A stretch of DNA of 38,107 nucleotides from Zoogloea sp044344315 (GTDB taxonomy: Bacteria > Pseudomonadota > Gammaproteobacteria > Burkholderiales > Rhodocyclaceae): positions 1 to 38,107 of the forward strand of contig NZ_JBIJDC010000039.1 of the NCBI RefSeq assembly GCF_044344315.1. Direction: 5' to 3'. The position numbers were made by a program, and so were the translations under genes. The first letter of the stretch is position 1. Every line of letters starts with the position of its first letter. This document shows positions 17,701 through 26,398 of the stretch, in pieces. Under the pieces are notes generated by a model that saw only the letters and a list, made by a program, of their open reading frames with translations, did no database searches and was not told the origin of the DNA.

Positions 17701-19122
17701 GCCAATGGGGTCTATCAGAAAGGCGACACTGCTTTACGCGCCCTACGTGCCCTTGGGGATCCGCCGAAGAGCGGCGGTCTCGGGTTCAATCGGCCGGAAA
17801 TCGCCTATGTGCTGGGGCAGGCAAGCAAGATCGGCGTGGATATGACGCCGACGCTGGCGTTGGTCAATCGAACCGCCGACCAGCTTGCCGCCGTCGAGAC
17901 CGCAGGCAAAGCTGTTGGCGAGCTGCTCGATAGCTTCGGGCTCCGCTTGCCCTGCAGCGAGATCGCAGATCAAATTCTTCCCGATAAGCTCAAGGGATTG
18001 TCGGTGTCGGATCTCATTCCCGATATGGGCGGCATTGACTTCAAGGGTTTGCTGCAGCGTGTCGGCTTTCCCGACCTTGATGATTCAAAGGCTATCCAGA
18101 TCCGTCATGGATTTGACAAAGCCACAATGCGTACCTGGATGGAAGCAGATCTTAACGTACCGTTCAGTGTGCCTGTTCCGCTCTTGAGCATTGGGCCCGT
18201 CAAGGTGATCATCGACACCGCAAAGTTTTCTTCCCAGGCGCGGCTGTCGGCCGGTGTGGATGGCACCGAGCGCAAGATGAGCGGGCGAATCTTTGGCGAC
18301 TGGCGGATCGATTGTTCGGGCCAGACAATGCTGACCTTCCGCAAGACAGAACTTCTGTTTGACGAACGGGGAAAGATAGATTTCCGCATACAGCCCGACA
18401 GAGTGGAGGTTGCCGAGGCCTTGCGGTTTATTACCGATCTGATGGCAGCAACGGGAAAAAGAGGAAGCCCGCAAGTCCAGCCTTTCATGCGCGGAGGTAT
18501 TCCATCGGGGGTCGCCGCGTCGCTGGATCTAGCCCTTCCGCCGGTGCAAACAGGTGCTTTTGGCATCTCCGATCTGTCGCTGCACATCTTGTTTGGAATC
18601 GCGGTGCTGCCTCGCTTCGAGATCGTCTCGGAGCTCTCGATAGGCACACGCATGGCGCCCTTCACGCTCAACATCTGGATTTTCAACGGTGGTGGGTATC
18701 TGATGCAGCGCCTGTCCTTCCAGCCTACGGCCAAGCCGCCCTTGATGCGATACACCCTGGATATTGGTGTGCTGGCCGGGCTTGGTCTCGGCATATCGTT
18801 CGGTGTGATATCGGGTGGTGTATGGGCGCAGGTAGGGTGCGCCGTGGCTTTCACATGGGTAACGGGGGGGCAAGGCACGGCGACTGCGATACGGGTGTTT
18901 CTGCTGCTGCGTGGCAACGTGGACGTTGCAGGGCTGATCACTGCATCCATCGCATTGCTGATCGAGATGACCTACGACGGCAACCGAATGATTGGCGCCG
19001 GAACGCTAACGATCAGCGCAAAGATCAGCATGTTCTACACGCTCTCTGTGACCGAACATATTGAATACGTCTTTGCAGGGGAGCCGAAAGGCGGCGACAA
19101 GTACGCGGATGCTTACTGCTGA
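11776..19122 (+). CDS. Giant protein 1, unrecognised (2448 aa), long helical middle
   Basis: I do not recognise this protein. It starts MDNQLRVALIAIRMAPG; the ATG at 11776 has GGGAG 6 nt upstream, though a GTG 21 nt earlier is also in frame. Regions by eye: a mixed globular part to about residue 690; a Pro/Asp/Glu-rich linker about 692-750; another globular part to about 1380; a long Ala/Lys/Glu/Leu-rich helical, coiled-coil-like stretch about 1385-1985; and a C-terminal module about 2110-2440 rich in beta-prone and Gly-hydrophobic segments (FNGGGY, LAGLGLGISFGVISGG). The last module reminds me of the ends of other very long hypothetical bacterial proteins, from memory only. No signal peptide, RHS repeats or known toxin motif was seen. 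It contains a G9 tract and a 15-bp inverted repeat. Giant protein 2 follows after 34 nt. Confidence 0.85.
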   Translation: MDNQLRVALIAIRMAPGPHTGDPQAVVIGTMDAWKQKLGDGSTKEWNDGEDWRYACYPLSVLRDLIPNYSISLDPKSAIFIGLDVLEKIKDSPNGRLTKTDRDGLGELGFKKKYLDTDLKVNIGASTGLKLSRRQTAIPLRDVERVFFFAHDAWSSEKSPFAAFDCARVLDPNDPDTQPHSFEAGIPKTERHTGSRLILFPDFTDPSRQGALAAFSAHLEIKVAINGHNLKGYKADVAPDRFDARMLLDIGVCGEKDKSLWLTDGEGKPEPRRGLRFDKMSLSCSLAPNILGGPRWRSNPVELIGFDLLELARESSTARYKVDRWGTQDSVNHVPALAALQFSERLIYVRREFGFRALGLKTNGATDNDIVKIGWRFELWVYGFSNMFLKHPVVAAVVPSGVEKALQDTLVLFAEEQRRDDIVLDLRDLRSSRTILTARLHTGDGVTDQDNAITGAAFEALNGCIKTVHDGLKIARDGRPISLLPELEVSNVGVPWHVVGAVIDGAPGVLGVLDVKRRLQVWLTTFEPRMRFNMWAGVSTTPGVNVGSLSAEATFARLETTDRAYPRYMVDLHAQKNNMSGGFEPTARPAFQPLITKEDPASVVPGVRLGLEIKKYLGTVSARGDKVEPRQASGAIVMIGALQLVLGKAFDAEVNSDTAGRIIFRPLASERDADPDQLSASIDALVKLPITSVEPAGEDDPQQSVRTSPRERRLPGANEELPDPDAPLLLPLDGPRSSKDGGAALTLSGEEAVTRDQDHTIGLSLRSVGAGGGTQSTDAEPCRQRLLVIEPRPFRIAAIDFAKLGSLATAESSEVAVWNASGEGGLSWRIRDEGQVVDLVLPPQVIGEAMEKNRSGLPGRPKDIEPAKPAAARFGSLTVIKVDPTYANTRFREPGWNLRRILGFALQRSPGVRLLDLRMELLYGLIARLRVDDVWLTEISGAVGEPALPLTDTPPQLHLQKHFRLVNAVLEAEKRRIAVEKLWRSRPDDELQLNEGVSFQIRRRVLENNELVGGPVTPLRWPVPGIVPDDPGGLIDKSILDATFAANDRDEDSFPGGLSWAFESANILMSVYGRPHSSEGGSARGVHLSALGGYGSQRALFDNRKSIVESDTAQGRVQRYRLQRIGRIACLWHPAKHVIVYERTVVPPAQFYNRPPIGLRQDEHLGRAILRKVEEYIEILKPQRRYPEDGTSLRECGFVLGAEFKSLKIHVDSAWGSDVRSEGWQVPLWDTRFIGLAPNPNDPDDPANIYPKPQVRIIFAGEGGREFPQEIDEPEKLYFYSSVVEGEDENTDSWKPVRDVDFCDFPSPVVARVRSESADLTDAVLPPEPAHVPGFERFTLALVPTMDAVAITQGRVPGGPVAALRNVTIARSSAQDDGGNEAAGFGRELAAKAANVRAEIDRRVGQVLGELEKLDRDTNQTALVSSATALITQALQKIDVKTLASAIKNAPFNVGTIKVPTLKPSCSGLSANLRQQVKGQLNRLVVIADDVLKHTAAGIYERVDSAAGVAGAGIDRLRVLKGKVDGVKDQLDPSDIKKVRRLVEEMATNLLSQLIEEKKQLQFEIHGARDRLNLLGNDLIADLQQFQSRTHPDIEGLRTLIAGGLYSASAALVQGLNSVANEAGKVSAQLTSAGTSINQSCLAAAASLRKEIENKRPVLRKAMDDLVGSDVPPAARRILQALDIALGALLVEASKIEKGSVGQSVNGLRDAFENAKKGIDSIKGRISLSSSGIQGVEDALRKVLDAAFDGANGLIPLIDVSPIISSLDAFKTELDSALSLIEKEINSQLIPNVTSADLTQINDLIDNLANVAGTQLADVEKELKSVMGEVEKFAQGLTDFLNTTRTAVKSEIDRAITQVEAELAALIGKISPTCDAVDGFVNKILSGGGNAANQLNEALVSAIDVDGLHQQLTKDLITAISSGAATIAGIKASVSAKAAQITAEAEARGRQLAGAIQESVRDLTGGEDLAALAQRANGVYQKGDTALRALRALGDPPKSGGLGFNRPEIAYVLGQASKIGVDMTPTLALVNRTADQLAAVETAGKAVGELLDSFGLRLPCSEIADQILPDKLKGLSVSDLIPDMGGIDFKGLLQRVGFPDLDDSKAIQIRHGFDKATMRTWMEADLNVPFSVPVPLLSIGPVKVIIDTAKFSSQARLSAGVDGTERKMSGRIFGDWRIDCSGQTMLTFRKTELLFDERGKIDFRIQPDRVEVAEALRFITDLMAATGKRGSPQVQPFMRGGIPSGVAASLDLALPPVQTGAFGISDLSLHILFGIAVLPRFEIVSELSIGTRMAPFTLNIWIFNGGGYLMQRLSFQPTAKPPLMRYTLDIGVLAGLGLGISFGVISGGVWAQVGCAVAFTWVTGGQGTATAIRVFLLLRGNVDVAGLITASIALLIEMTYDGNRMIGAGTLTISAKISMFYTLSVTEHIEYVFAGEPKGGDKYADAYC
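14085..14093 (+). repeat. G9 homopolymer inside giant protein 1 gene
   Basis: Nine consecutive G within the reading frame (encoding part of GAGGG, about residue 770). In this sequence the frame stays open. Tracts of this length can slip during replication and switch genes off, and can also be miscalled by sequencing. Confidence 0.8.
16129..16163. repeat. Perfect 15-bp inverted repeat within giant protein 1 gene
   Basis: TTCAATGTCGGGACT and its exact complement AGTCCCGACATTGAA face each other across ATTAA, at about residue 1451. Such a long perfect stem in coding DNA is unlikely by chance. It lies close to where GC falls and the helical region has begun. No T-run follows, so it is not a standard terminator. 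Confidence 0.9.
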
Positions 19123-19156
19123 GCGATTTCTCGCACGGCGTCGATAAGGGGAAACC

Positions 19157-22100
19157 ATGGGAAAGCTAGTGGTCAATGTTCAGGTCGATCGCCTCCCTGA
19201 TGTATGGGTCACTGAGGATGGTAGCGATAGAGATTTGATTCAAATCGGGCTGCGTATCAGTGCGGCCATTGAGGAGAGCGCACAGATTTCTGATATGTGC
19301 AGGGTTCTGCCGTGGAAATGGAAAGCGGATTCTGCGAATCCTATCTGCGGCTCGTGGAGCATCCACAAGCAGGAAAACTGGACCTTATGGAGCCTCGATG
19401 GGGGCAATCAGCTCAAGGAAATAGATAAAAAGTGTTGGTGGATGGAAAGCCTTGATCCGAGCGTGGGCCAGAATTGGGTCTTTCGAAATCGAATTGATTG
19501 TGAGGTTGCTGCAATCCTAAGTCAATCGGGCGCCGGAGCTTTTGCACTACCGGGGGCCGGCGGCGTGGCTTTGGGGCGTAGCGTATTCGGTCTCACAGAG
19601 AGTTTGACGGGGCTGCCACACCCCGTACCGGCTGCTATGCAGATATGGACGGCAATTTCCATTGATAAGAAATGCGTAATAGAGTCATTCGGTCTGGACG
19701 ACTCATGTCGTTTCTGGGCTGTACCAAACTTCGTAGCGCCAAGCGGTACTACTTATTCAGTGCCCAGCCCCATTTCGCCCCCAAGCAGTGCAGACCCATG
19801 GCCAGTTGACTACAACACGACAAACCAGGCAGAGCCCGCCAGTGCCAAGGTGTACGCAAGTTTGCCTATCGACGACTTGGTAATCGGGAAAAATGATCCA
19901 CAGCGACTGATTGATCTTTCGACACTCTTGATACACAAAGGCTCGGTGCCTGAGTTTGAGGGGGCCGATTGGATGACTACGCTACCTCAGCGGATCGCTG
20001 AAGCGATTGATCCTGCTGCGCGTGCGATAGCCTTGCTGGATAAGGTGATCCGGGATGTCGTGTCTGAGGAGGAGACGAAGGGTTCGTCTGCTACTCGCGA
20101 CGCGATTCGCAAGGATATGATTCGCGAGGATATTATTCCACGCGCAGCCGACGATTCCCTGCGCAAGTTCCTCGCTGAGCTTCATCGCCCTGTTCTGGCG
20201 CCACGCGCCCACAGCTCACGCCCAAGCGCCGCACCCGCAGCCGCCTTCCTCGAGCGGCTTGCCACGAGTAACCCTTCGCTATGGAGCACTGTCGCTCCCT
20301 TGCTGTTGGCCCATGCCGGAGCGGAGGGGGTTGTTGTCAGTGGCTTGAAAATGCCGAACGTCGTCTCGCGCACCCGCCTTGCCACGGCAGCGGGCATTAC
20401 GCCAGGGCGAGAAGAGGAACTGGCCGATCCCCAGGGATCAACGAGTATTGACAATGAACAGGCCTTTGGCGACTGGTTGTTCGAACACTGGAACTGGAAA
20501 GAAGAATCTACGTCCGCTCCGGTCCAAGCGCTGAATCTGTTTGGTAAGGCGGGTCACTTTAAAATCGCCGCTAACACGGTCACGTCACAGGAAGTCGATG
20601 TAGGGGTGGTCGATCTTGTGCGGGCACTGGACATCAATGGCAGCAACAATGGAAGAAAGATTGCTATTGGGTTCTCGTTCAAGGAGGTTAGCGCAATTCA
20701 AAATGGTTCGTCTGCCGACGCTGTCTTCACCTTGTCTGCGGGCAACGGGCCTGGCTTCAAGGGGCCTCGCTTCGAATTCTCGCTCAAACTGGAGCCACAT
20801 CAGATAACGCTGACGACCAAAGGGGGGAGTAAAGTCTTCCCGGGTGTATTGACTGAGGATCCTCTGACTGTAGAAATAAAGAGCGTTGGCAATGTCGTTT
20901 TGCTTTCCGTGCGTTACCAGAACTGCTCTGAGGACTTCAATATAGACGAGGTTGCGCGCAGTGGCAGGATTGGTATCACAGCAGAGGTCGATTCTCCATT
21001 GGAGGTTTCGTTTTTCGGGCCGGCAGGTCTCCCCGCTAACGTTCTTCGCGGCGCGTTGGCCGGTCCTAGCGCGGTCCAGGCCTTGCGTGGTGCGCTTTCT
21101 CTGGCTCATGCGGGTCCGGCGATAGCCGGGCTTATGGGTGGCTGGGTGCCGATCAGCGGGGCGAGTGTTAATCCAGCGGCGCGTACTCAGTCGCTTCGGG
21201 AACGATTGGTGGATACTATGGAGGCTTACGTTGATAGTGCGTTCGACGATGCCTTCGGCCAAGCGAAGACGGACGCTAACGTAGCCTTCCCGAGCGAAAT
21301 TGATTCACTGATCAAGAGGCTTTGTGAGGCCGCCAAGGCGGATGCCAAGCGTCTGGCGGCGGAACTGGTGCCTCGGGCTACAAGCCGCAATGCCGACCCC
21401 GTGACCGAAGATGCGCCGCCGCTCACCTTCGTATTTGACCAGTTACAGGATTTCGACGACAGCGTGGACCTATGGGCCCGACTGGCGGGTCTTGGGATTC
21501 TCATCGGACGGAGCGACGATTCAAAGAAGACGCCGGATGAGTGGTGGAGTCTCAATGTTGCGACCCTTCACCAACCACGAGTAGCAGAGAATGGCAGCAC
21601 GGAGTTGCTTGACGAAGATAATTCCGTAAATGTTGGCGATGGAGAATGGCCAAAGAGTGCGCTTGTTGACCCTGTGCCCCTTGTGGTGACTGAAATCAGC
21701 GGTGTGCGGAACGCCGTCATCCGATATGAAAGCCAGTCTCTTGTCGCCCAGATGGAGGGCCGGCCGCATCTCGGCCAAAGCGGAAGCGTGCCTCGCTTTG
21801 CTCGCAGGCCGGAGGCATATTTTTTCCCTCTTCATCAGCATTTTCCCAAGCTCCCGCCGCTGACCTTCGGGCGGACATACCATGTCATTCCTTACCTTAT
21901 TGGACACGGCGGTGTGATCCCGCCCGCGCTGAGAGCAAACGTCGCCAATCCAACGAGTTCGTTTATGCGAACATTGGCGCCCGGCGGCTGGATAGAGATC
22001 AAACGTGATCTGATAGGTGACGATGTCATCCGCAGCAAGACCTACTTGAGGACCGTGCCCGTCGGGGCGCCGCGTCTTTCGCCAGCCAGCGTCTGGCCCG

Positions 22101-25100
22101 GGGTGTTTGATGGCGTTGCTCCACTCGCGCAGGAACTGCCCGATAGAGCGCCGCCAATCACCCTGATCGCGAATAAGCCCGTGTACTTCTTTCTCGACAA
22201 GGCGCAAACGCGAGGCACCTTGAACGCGCCATATGATAATGACGTGGGCGTGCGTATCGAGATCGCGGCGCTTGACTTGAACAATGTATCGGGTCAGAAG
22301 CTGAGAGTTGTTGCGGAAGAGATTGATCCGGCTGCTTTGACTGGGGTGAATGCGACACTCATTGATCTGACGGTCAGCTTGCAGGCTGTCTTGGACGTAT
22401 GTAAGCCCGCTGTTGGTGGCCTGCGGATCGAAATCGTTGATACCAGCGTGACTGTATCGGCACTCAAGTCACTAGACGATGCCCTCGCCGAAGACGAACC
22501 AGAGCCTAAGGACATCTCTCAGCTTGCGCAAGTGAAAGGAAAAATAGTACCAGTTAAAGACTGGAGATCAGTTGCCTTGAAGCTAGAAGCGTTGGGCGGC
22601 GACTTCGATGTTGAGCCACCAAGCATTTGCTGGGGGGTACATAGGCATACTCAGAACTCGAGTGGTACTCAGAGTCTCGATCTTATACCGGACGGCGACA
22701 AACCATTCTTCCCCCCTGAGTTTGGATCCCAGAGCCGGAATATCACCGTTCTCGATGGAATTGGCGGTGCGCCTGCTGGCCCTGTCAAGGCAAAGGTCGC
22801 ATTGCGCCTACCGTCAGTATCGCTTGCCACCTACGATCGATGGATAAATGGGCCAATTGCTGGGTTTGGCACAGCAGGTATGGACCCTGTCGTCACGGCT
22901 TTGAACGAGGCAGCGAAGTACATAACCAATAAGCCGACGAAGGGGAGTGATCGAGTTCTGGATGATCCGGCCGTCGAGGGAATTGCGCTGGAGGTTGTGT
23001 GCGTTTTTCCGAAACGGTGCGTTGATGTACCAATCAGCTTGATAGAGAGGTCCAGTCAACTTAAACGTGATCATGCCAAAGACATCGTAGAGTTCGGGGT
23101 TGAGTTGAAAAGTGAAGTTTTGAATGGCACCGCTGAATGGATTGCAGGCAGTCGCCAACTCAAGCTGGTGCGTGGCTGCATTTACGAGCTAAGACTGTAT
23201 GGTTTGGTGCCTATTAGGCAGAATACGCTTGCGCCTCTCTCAACCGCTGACCGTTTTGCCTCTGCCGCGACCGCAGGATGGCGTAAGGCCAAAGTAAAAG
23301 CTGGTGACAAGGATGAGGAATGGCACCTCGGGGCGCCGCTTGTACTGTGTGTAGAGGTCGCAAGTGGCATCATGCCGGAGCTATATATCGCCGACTTCAA
23401 TAACCCACCTTTCAAGGTCAACTTGAAGCGGCCTCCCGAGGTGCACCACGAGCGTGCGGTGATCCACCTGCTGCCATATAGTATCAAATGCCGGGGATAC
23501 GAAGCTTCGAAGCCTGGCTCAGTGGAGCAATATGCGTCTCTCCGCTTTGTGGATAGCGTGGCTCTGTTTGATCAGCGTTGGAGTTGGCGCGGTCGGCCGC
23601 AGCCGGAGATTCCGTCTGCAAGTGGTCAATTCGGCCATGGAGGCATCTTTAGCCAAGGGATTGCCGAGTTTGCGGATATGGCTCTCCTGGGCCGGGCTGA
23701 TGATGATATCGGGCCCATTCACGAGATGCGGATGGGCCGGGCACACGTTTATGCAAGTCGTTCGCGCTTCTTCGCTGACGAAAAAGAGACTGTATCCCCT
23801 CCTGTATTGTTGGAGAGAGATCTTGATTATCGGGGGGGAGCCAACCTATGGCGGTTTGCCCTGCGGATAAGAAGCCGCTATGCGGCAATGCGACCAAACG
23901 ATGCCCGGTTGATCGCCTTTACCCATCGACTCTTGGACAAGCAAGCTAAAACTGCGTGGTGGCCTCTTGTCGTTCCAGATCGTGTCGGCAAGGAGTCCAG
24001 CCTTCGACAGCCGATGCGCCCGGGCTTCATGATAGTGCTGCCGCTTACCGAGCCCTTGATGGCCTCGGGTTCCGTACCTCCGCTGTTGGTTCTGTTTAAC
24101 GAGCCCATGTTTCCGCTGTTTCACGTTGGTGACGGGATTGAGGCTGCGATAGAGCTTGCGCGGCATCCATTCATCGATTCCGGGGAAGGCCAGCCACCAC
24201 CCGTAAAGTACTGGCCAGAGTTCGCGCCTGATCCCATTCGGACTGGTGAAGGAGCAAGCGGGAGGCCGCTGGCGCTACGATGCGACGGGCCGGTGGGCTA
24301 TACATTTGATGTGGAAACCGATGCGGGGCGTTTCGATCACGCTGGTTTTCTGATTTCTCCAGTCGCGGAAGAGGTGCGTCCATGGTCTTTGGTCAAACTA
24401 CGCTTTCGCAGGCTGGAGGCGCCAGAACTCCTCCTAGACGAGCGCAACCAGTCAAAAGTCGTCTCAGGTGACGGATGGAAGGAGTTCTCGCTTCAGGTCG
24501 ATATTGGCTTGGCAATTGATTTGGCCGAGTTGAAGCCGGGCACGCCACTGAAACTACGGCTTTCATTTGATAAGAATCGCACTCCTGACCCGAGTTCTTT
24601 CGTGAATCTGGAAGCCCACATTGATGATTCAGATCCACTCCGGCCGCGTGTGGTACTGAATGCGTCGACGCATCGAGGTAGCACCCAGGACTGGTCGGCA
24701 AGCTACGACACAGGCTGTCGTGTACAGATCCGGGTCATCGCATCGCAGCGACCCAAACCAAATAGCAAGGGCAAGGATATTCCGTCAGTTGGTGATGTCT
24801 CTGTTCGTGTTCGCATTGTCCGGGATTCAAGTTTTGATGTGATGCAGAAGCCTTACGAAAACGTTTGGCTGTCGGTGCTCTGTCTACCGTTGAACACGAA
24901 TGGTCATGATTCGGACTTGTATCTTAAGGTCGAAAATGGAGTTGAAGTGACGGAGCGGCCGGTTCGTCTTTCGGACTTTACACCGGCGGTCTGGTGCCAG
25001 TTCGCGGCTGCAATGTCGCAATTTGTTGTTGAGGCCGAAATCAAGAAGACTGATGTATCGCCGAGAACAATTCTGGATGAGAAGATATCTGTCACCCAAC

Positions 25101-25570
25101 TTATGGTATCAAAGAAGGGTGAGCAACTTTGTCTGGGGCTGGCAGATCTTCACCCTGGGGAATCTGTTGCCCGTATCGCGCTGCGAACGGCCTTCGGCGC
25201 GAACCCCGATGCGCAGGTGGAAGAACGCCTTTATGCACTGGTAACGCGCTATGTCTACGATGCCTTCGATCGGCTACGCGAACGCCCAATTGCCGTCTAC
25301 CGGCTTTCCGATACTTTGGCTGATCCGACTCTCACAGAGAAAACATGGCCGCCGTCTGATCTAGGTGCTCCGTTCTCCAACAGTAGAGGACGTTTGCGAA
25401 TCGTACGTGTTCTGCGTGGACGCAAGGAAAAAGAGGGAGGGTTTGAGCGGAAAGCCCGAGAGTTTCCGGGGGATTTTTTTGGTGATAAATCGGATGGCGT
25501 TTCCGGCGAGCCATTGGATGCAGCTGGCCAAGTAATCGGAATCTCCGCTCCGATTGAGTGGGGGCGCTAG
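19157..25570 (+). CDS. Giant protein 2, unrecognised (2137 aa)
   Basis: I do not recognise this protein. It starts MGKLVVNVQVDRLPDVWV with AGGGG about 7 nt before the ATG, 34 nt after giant protein 1, so the two genes are almost certainly one transcript. Most of it looks beta-rich. About residues 468-620 read like a lectin or jelly-roll fold (alternating hydrophobic strands such as IAIGFSFKEV and RFEFSLKLEP). Near residue 900 is PPLTFGRTYHV, resembling a Tyr-rich strand motif I associate with repeats in other long uncharacterised proteins. The C-terminus is basic then acidic (GRKEKEGGFERKAREF). There is no signal peptide, membrane segment, protease, nuclease or RHS signature that I can see. 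A structural or surface-binding partner of giant protein 1 is the simplest guess. Confidence 0.85.
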   Translation: MGKLVVNVQVDRLPDVWVTEDGSDRDLIQIGLRISAAIEESAQISDMCRVLPWKWKADSANPICGSWSIHKQENWTLWSLDGGNQLKEIDKKCWWMESLDPSVGQNWVFRNRIDCEVAAILSQSGAGAFALPGAGGVALGRSVFGLTESLTGLPHPVPAAMQIWTAISIDKKCVIESFGLDDSCRFWAVPNFVAPSGTTYSVPSPISPPSSADPWPVDYNTTNQAEPASAKVYASLPIDDLVIGKNDPQRLIDLSTLLIHKGSVPEFEGADWMTTLPQRIAEAIDPAARAIALLDKVIRDVVSEEETKGSSATRDAIRKDMIREDIIPRAADDSLRKFLAELHRPVLAPRAHSSRPSAAPAAAFLERLATSNPSLWSTVAPLLLAHAGAEGVVVSGLKMPNVVSRTRLATAAGITPGREEELADPQGSTSIDNEQAFGDWLFEHWNWKEESTSAPVQALNLFGKAGHFKIAANTVTSQEVDVGVVDLVRALDINGSNNGRKIAIGFSFKEVSAIQNGSSADAVFTLSAGNGPGFKGPRFEFSLKLEPHQITLTTKGGSKVFPGVLTEDPLTVEIKSVGNVVLLSVRYQNCSEDFNIDEVARSGRIGITAEVDSPLEVSFFGPAGLPANVLRGALAGPSAVQALRGALSLAHAGPAIAGLMGGWVPISGASVNPAARTQSLRERLVDTMEAYVDSAFDDAFGQAKTDANVAFPSEIDSLIKRLCEAAKADAKRLAAELVPRATSRNADPVTEDAPPLTFVFDQLQDFDDSVDLWARLAGLGILIGRSDDSKKTPDEWWSLNVATLHQPRVAENGSTELLDEDNSVNVGDGEWPKSALVDPVPLVVTEISGVRNAVIRYESQSLVAQMEGRPHLGQSGSVPRFARRPEAYFFPLHQHFPKLPPLTFGRTYHVIPYLIGHGGVIPPALRANVANPTSSFMRTLAPGGWIEIKRDLIGDDVIRSKTYLRTVPVGAPRLSPASVWPGVFDGVAPLAQELPDRAPPITLIANKPVYFFLDKAQTRGTLNAPYDNDVGVRIEIAALDLNNVSGQKLRVVAEEIDPAALTGVNATLIDLTVSLQAVLDVCKPAVGGLRIEIVDTSVTVSALKSLDDALAEDEPEPKDISQLAQVKGKIVPVKDWRSVALKLEALGGDFDVEPPSICWGVHRHTQNSSGTQSLDLIPDGDKPFFPPEFGSQSRNITVLDGIGGAPAGPVKAKVALRLPSVSLATYDRWINGPIAGFGTAGMDPVVTALNEAAKYITNKPTKGSDRVLDDPAVEGIALEVVCVFPKRCVDVPISLIERSSQLKRDHAKDIVEFGVELKSEVLNGTAEWIAGSRQLKLVRGCIYELRLYGLVPIRQNTLAPLSTADRFASAATAGWRKAKVKAGDKDEEWHLGAPLVLCVEVASGIMPELYIADFNNPPFKVNLKRPPEVHHERAVIHLLPYSIKCRGYEASKPGSVEQYASLRFVDSVALFDQRWSWRGRPQPEIPSASGQFGHGGIFSQGIAEFADMALLGRADDDIGPIHEMRMGRAHVYASRSRFFADEKETVSPPVLLERDLDYRGGANLWRFALRIRSRYAAMRPNDARLIAFTHRLLDKQAKTAWWPLVVPDRVGKESSLRQPMRPGFMIVLPLTEPLMASGSVPPLLVLFNEPMFPLFHVGDGIEAAIELARHPFIDSGEGQPPPVKYWPEFAPDPIRTGEGASGRPLALRCDGPVGYTFDVETDAGRFDHAGFLISPVAEEVRPWSLVKLRFRRLEAPELLLDERNQSKVVSGDGWKEFSLQVDIGLAIDLAELKPGTPLKLRLSFDKNRTPDPSSFVNLEAHIDDSDPLRPRVVLNASTHRGSTQDWSASYDTGCRVQIRVIASQRPKPNSKGKDIPSVGDVSVRVRIVRDSSFDVMQKPYENVWLSVLCLPLNTNGHDSDLYLKVENGVEVTERPVRLSDFTPAVWCQFAAAMSQFVVEAEIKKTDVSPRTILDEKISVTQLMVSKKGEQLCLGLADLHPGESVARIALRTAFGANPDAQVEERLYALVTRYVYDAFDRLRERPIAVYRLSDTLADPTLTEKTWPPSDLGAPFSNSRGRLRIVRVLRGRKEKEGGFERKAREFPGDFFGDKSDGVSGEPLDAAGQVIGISAPIEWGR

Positions 25571-25694
25571 CGATATTGTTGGCGGATCGCTGGAGCTTGG
25601 GCATCAACTGCGAAAAGTAAGAGTTCGCAGAAAGATCGGCTTTTTTCGCTAGCGTTCTGCAGAGCCAGATCGGCCATTTCAGGAGGAGTTCAGC

Positions 25695-26297
25695 ATGCCT
25701 GCAAACATAGTACTTGAGTTTGTCATCGGTATTCCGTCGAAAGTGGTTCTATTTAAAGTCCTTGGATATGGGGGCGCGTTTAACGGTGGTACAAAATGTA
25801 GCCCAAAGGCCATTTTGGACTTGGATGTTGCAGGTAGTGCTTCACTGACTGTTCCGCCGATGGAGTGGGGAGGCACCTATAAATACAATGAGGCTGATGT
25901 CGTTGCTGTTCCTGGTAAGCCAGAGTGGTTCTGTGATCTCCGCAACGGTGCCGTGTCAATCGACCACGCAAGACTTGAGCGGAATAAGAACAATCTGGAT
26001 GTCCAGTTTGCGAAGATGGACAGTGCAACTCATGCAGTGAGGTTCGCGGTCGTGGGTGCGAATCCTTTATTGTCTCTGGCCCCTTCTATTGATCTTGATG
26101 TCGTTGTCGGCTTAAGAAAGACTGGTGATGGAGTTTATTTTTCGGTAAAAGGAAAACACGATGGTTTTCCGAACTACGCTTTGTTGATTGGTGGCAATAG
26201 TGTATACGCGTGGGACTGTGTGGAGAGTGGGCTGGATCCTTCCTCGCTAGGCCCTCCAGCAGATCGGGTGGTGGATATAGGGTGGAGAAAGCTCTAG
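25695..26297 (+). CDS. 200-aa protein with C-terminal HDGFPNY motif (DUF3238-like?)
   Basis: Small, probably beta-rich protein starting MPANIVLEFVIGIPSKVV. It has a strong Shine-Dalgarno (AGGAGGAG) about 6 nt before the ATG at 25695. The C-terminal half contains GKHDGFPNYALLIGGNSVY with HDGFPNY at residues 155-161; from memory this pattern resembles the uncharacterised DUF3238 domain, but I could not test it. No signal peptide or transmembrane segment is seen. It lies 124 nt after giant protein 2 and 101 nt before the peptidoglycan-enzyme-like gene, in the same direction. Its codon use is AT-richer than the urease or quinoprotein genes. A target-recognition or accessory role is possible but unproven. 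Confidence 0.75.
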   Translation: MPANIVLEFVIGIPSKVVLFKVLGYGGAFNGGTKCSPKAILDLDVAGSASLTVPPMEWGGTYKYNEADVVAVPGKPEWFCDLRNGAVSIDHARLERNKNNLDVQFAKMDSATHAVRFAVVGANPLLSLAPSIDLDVVVGLRKTGDGVYFSVKGKHDGFPNYALLIGGNSVYAWDCVESGLDPSSLGPPADRVVDIGWRKL

Positions 26298-26398
26298 AGC
26301 TTTATGAGCGTTATGCTCCCATGGTTGTAGAGAGTAAGTCTCTTGCTGGAATAAACGATCGAGATTGCCCGCGGCTGGGCAGAAAAGCGGAGAGTTAA

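Noticed and set aside
11776..25570. Giant proteins as Tc-toxin or RHS/polymorphic toxin subunits
   Set aside because: Size and pairing are suggestive, but no RHS/YD repeats, no TcB/TcC-like signature and no hypervariable toxin tail are visible.
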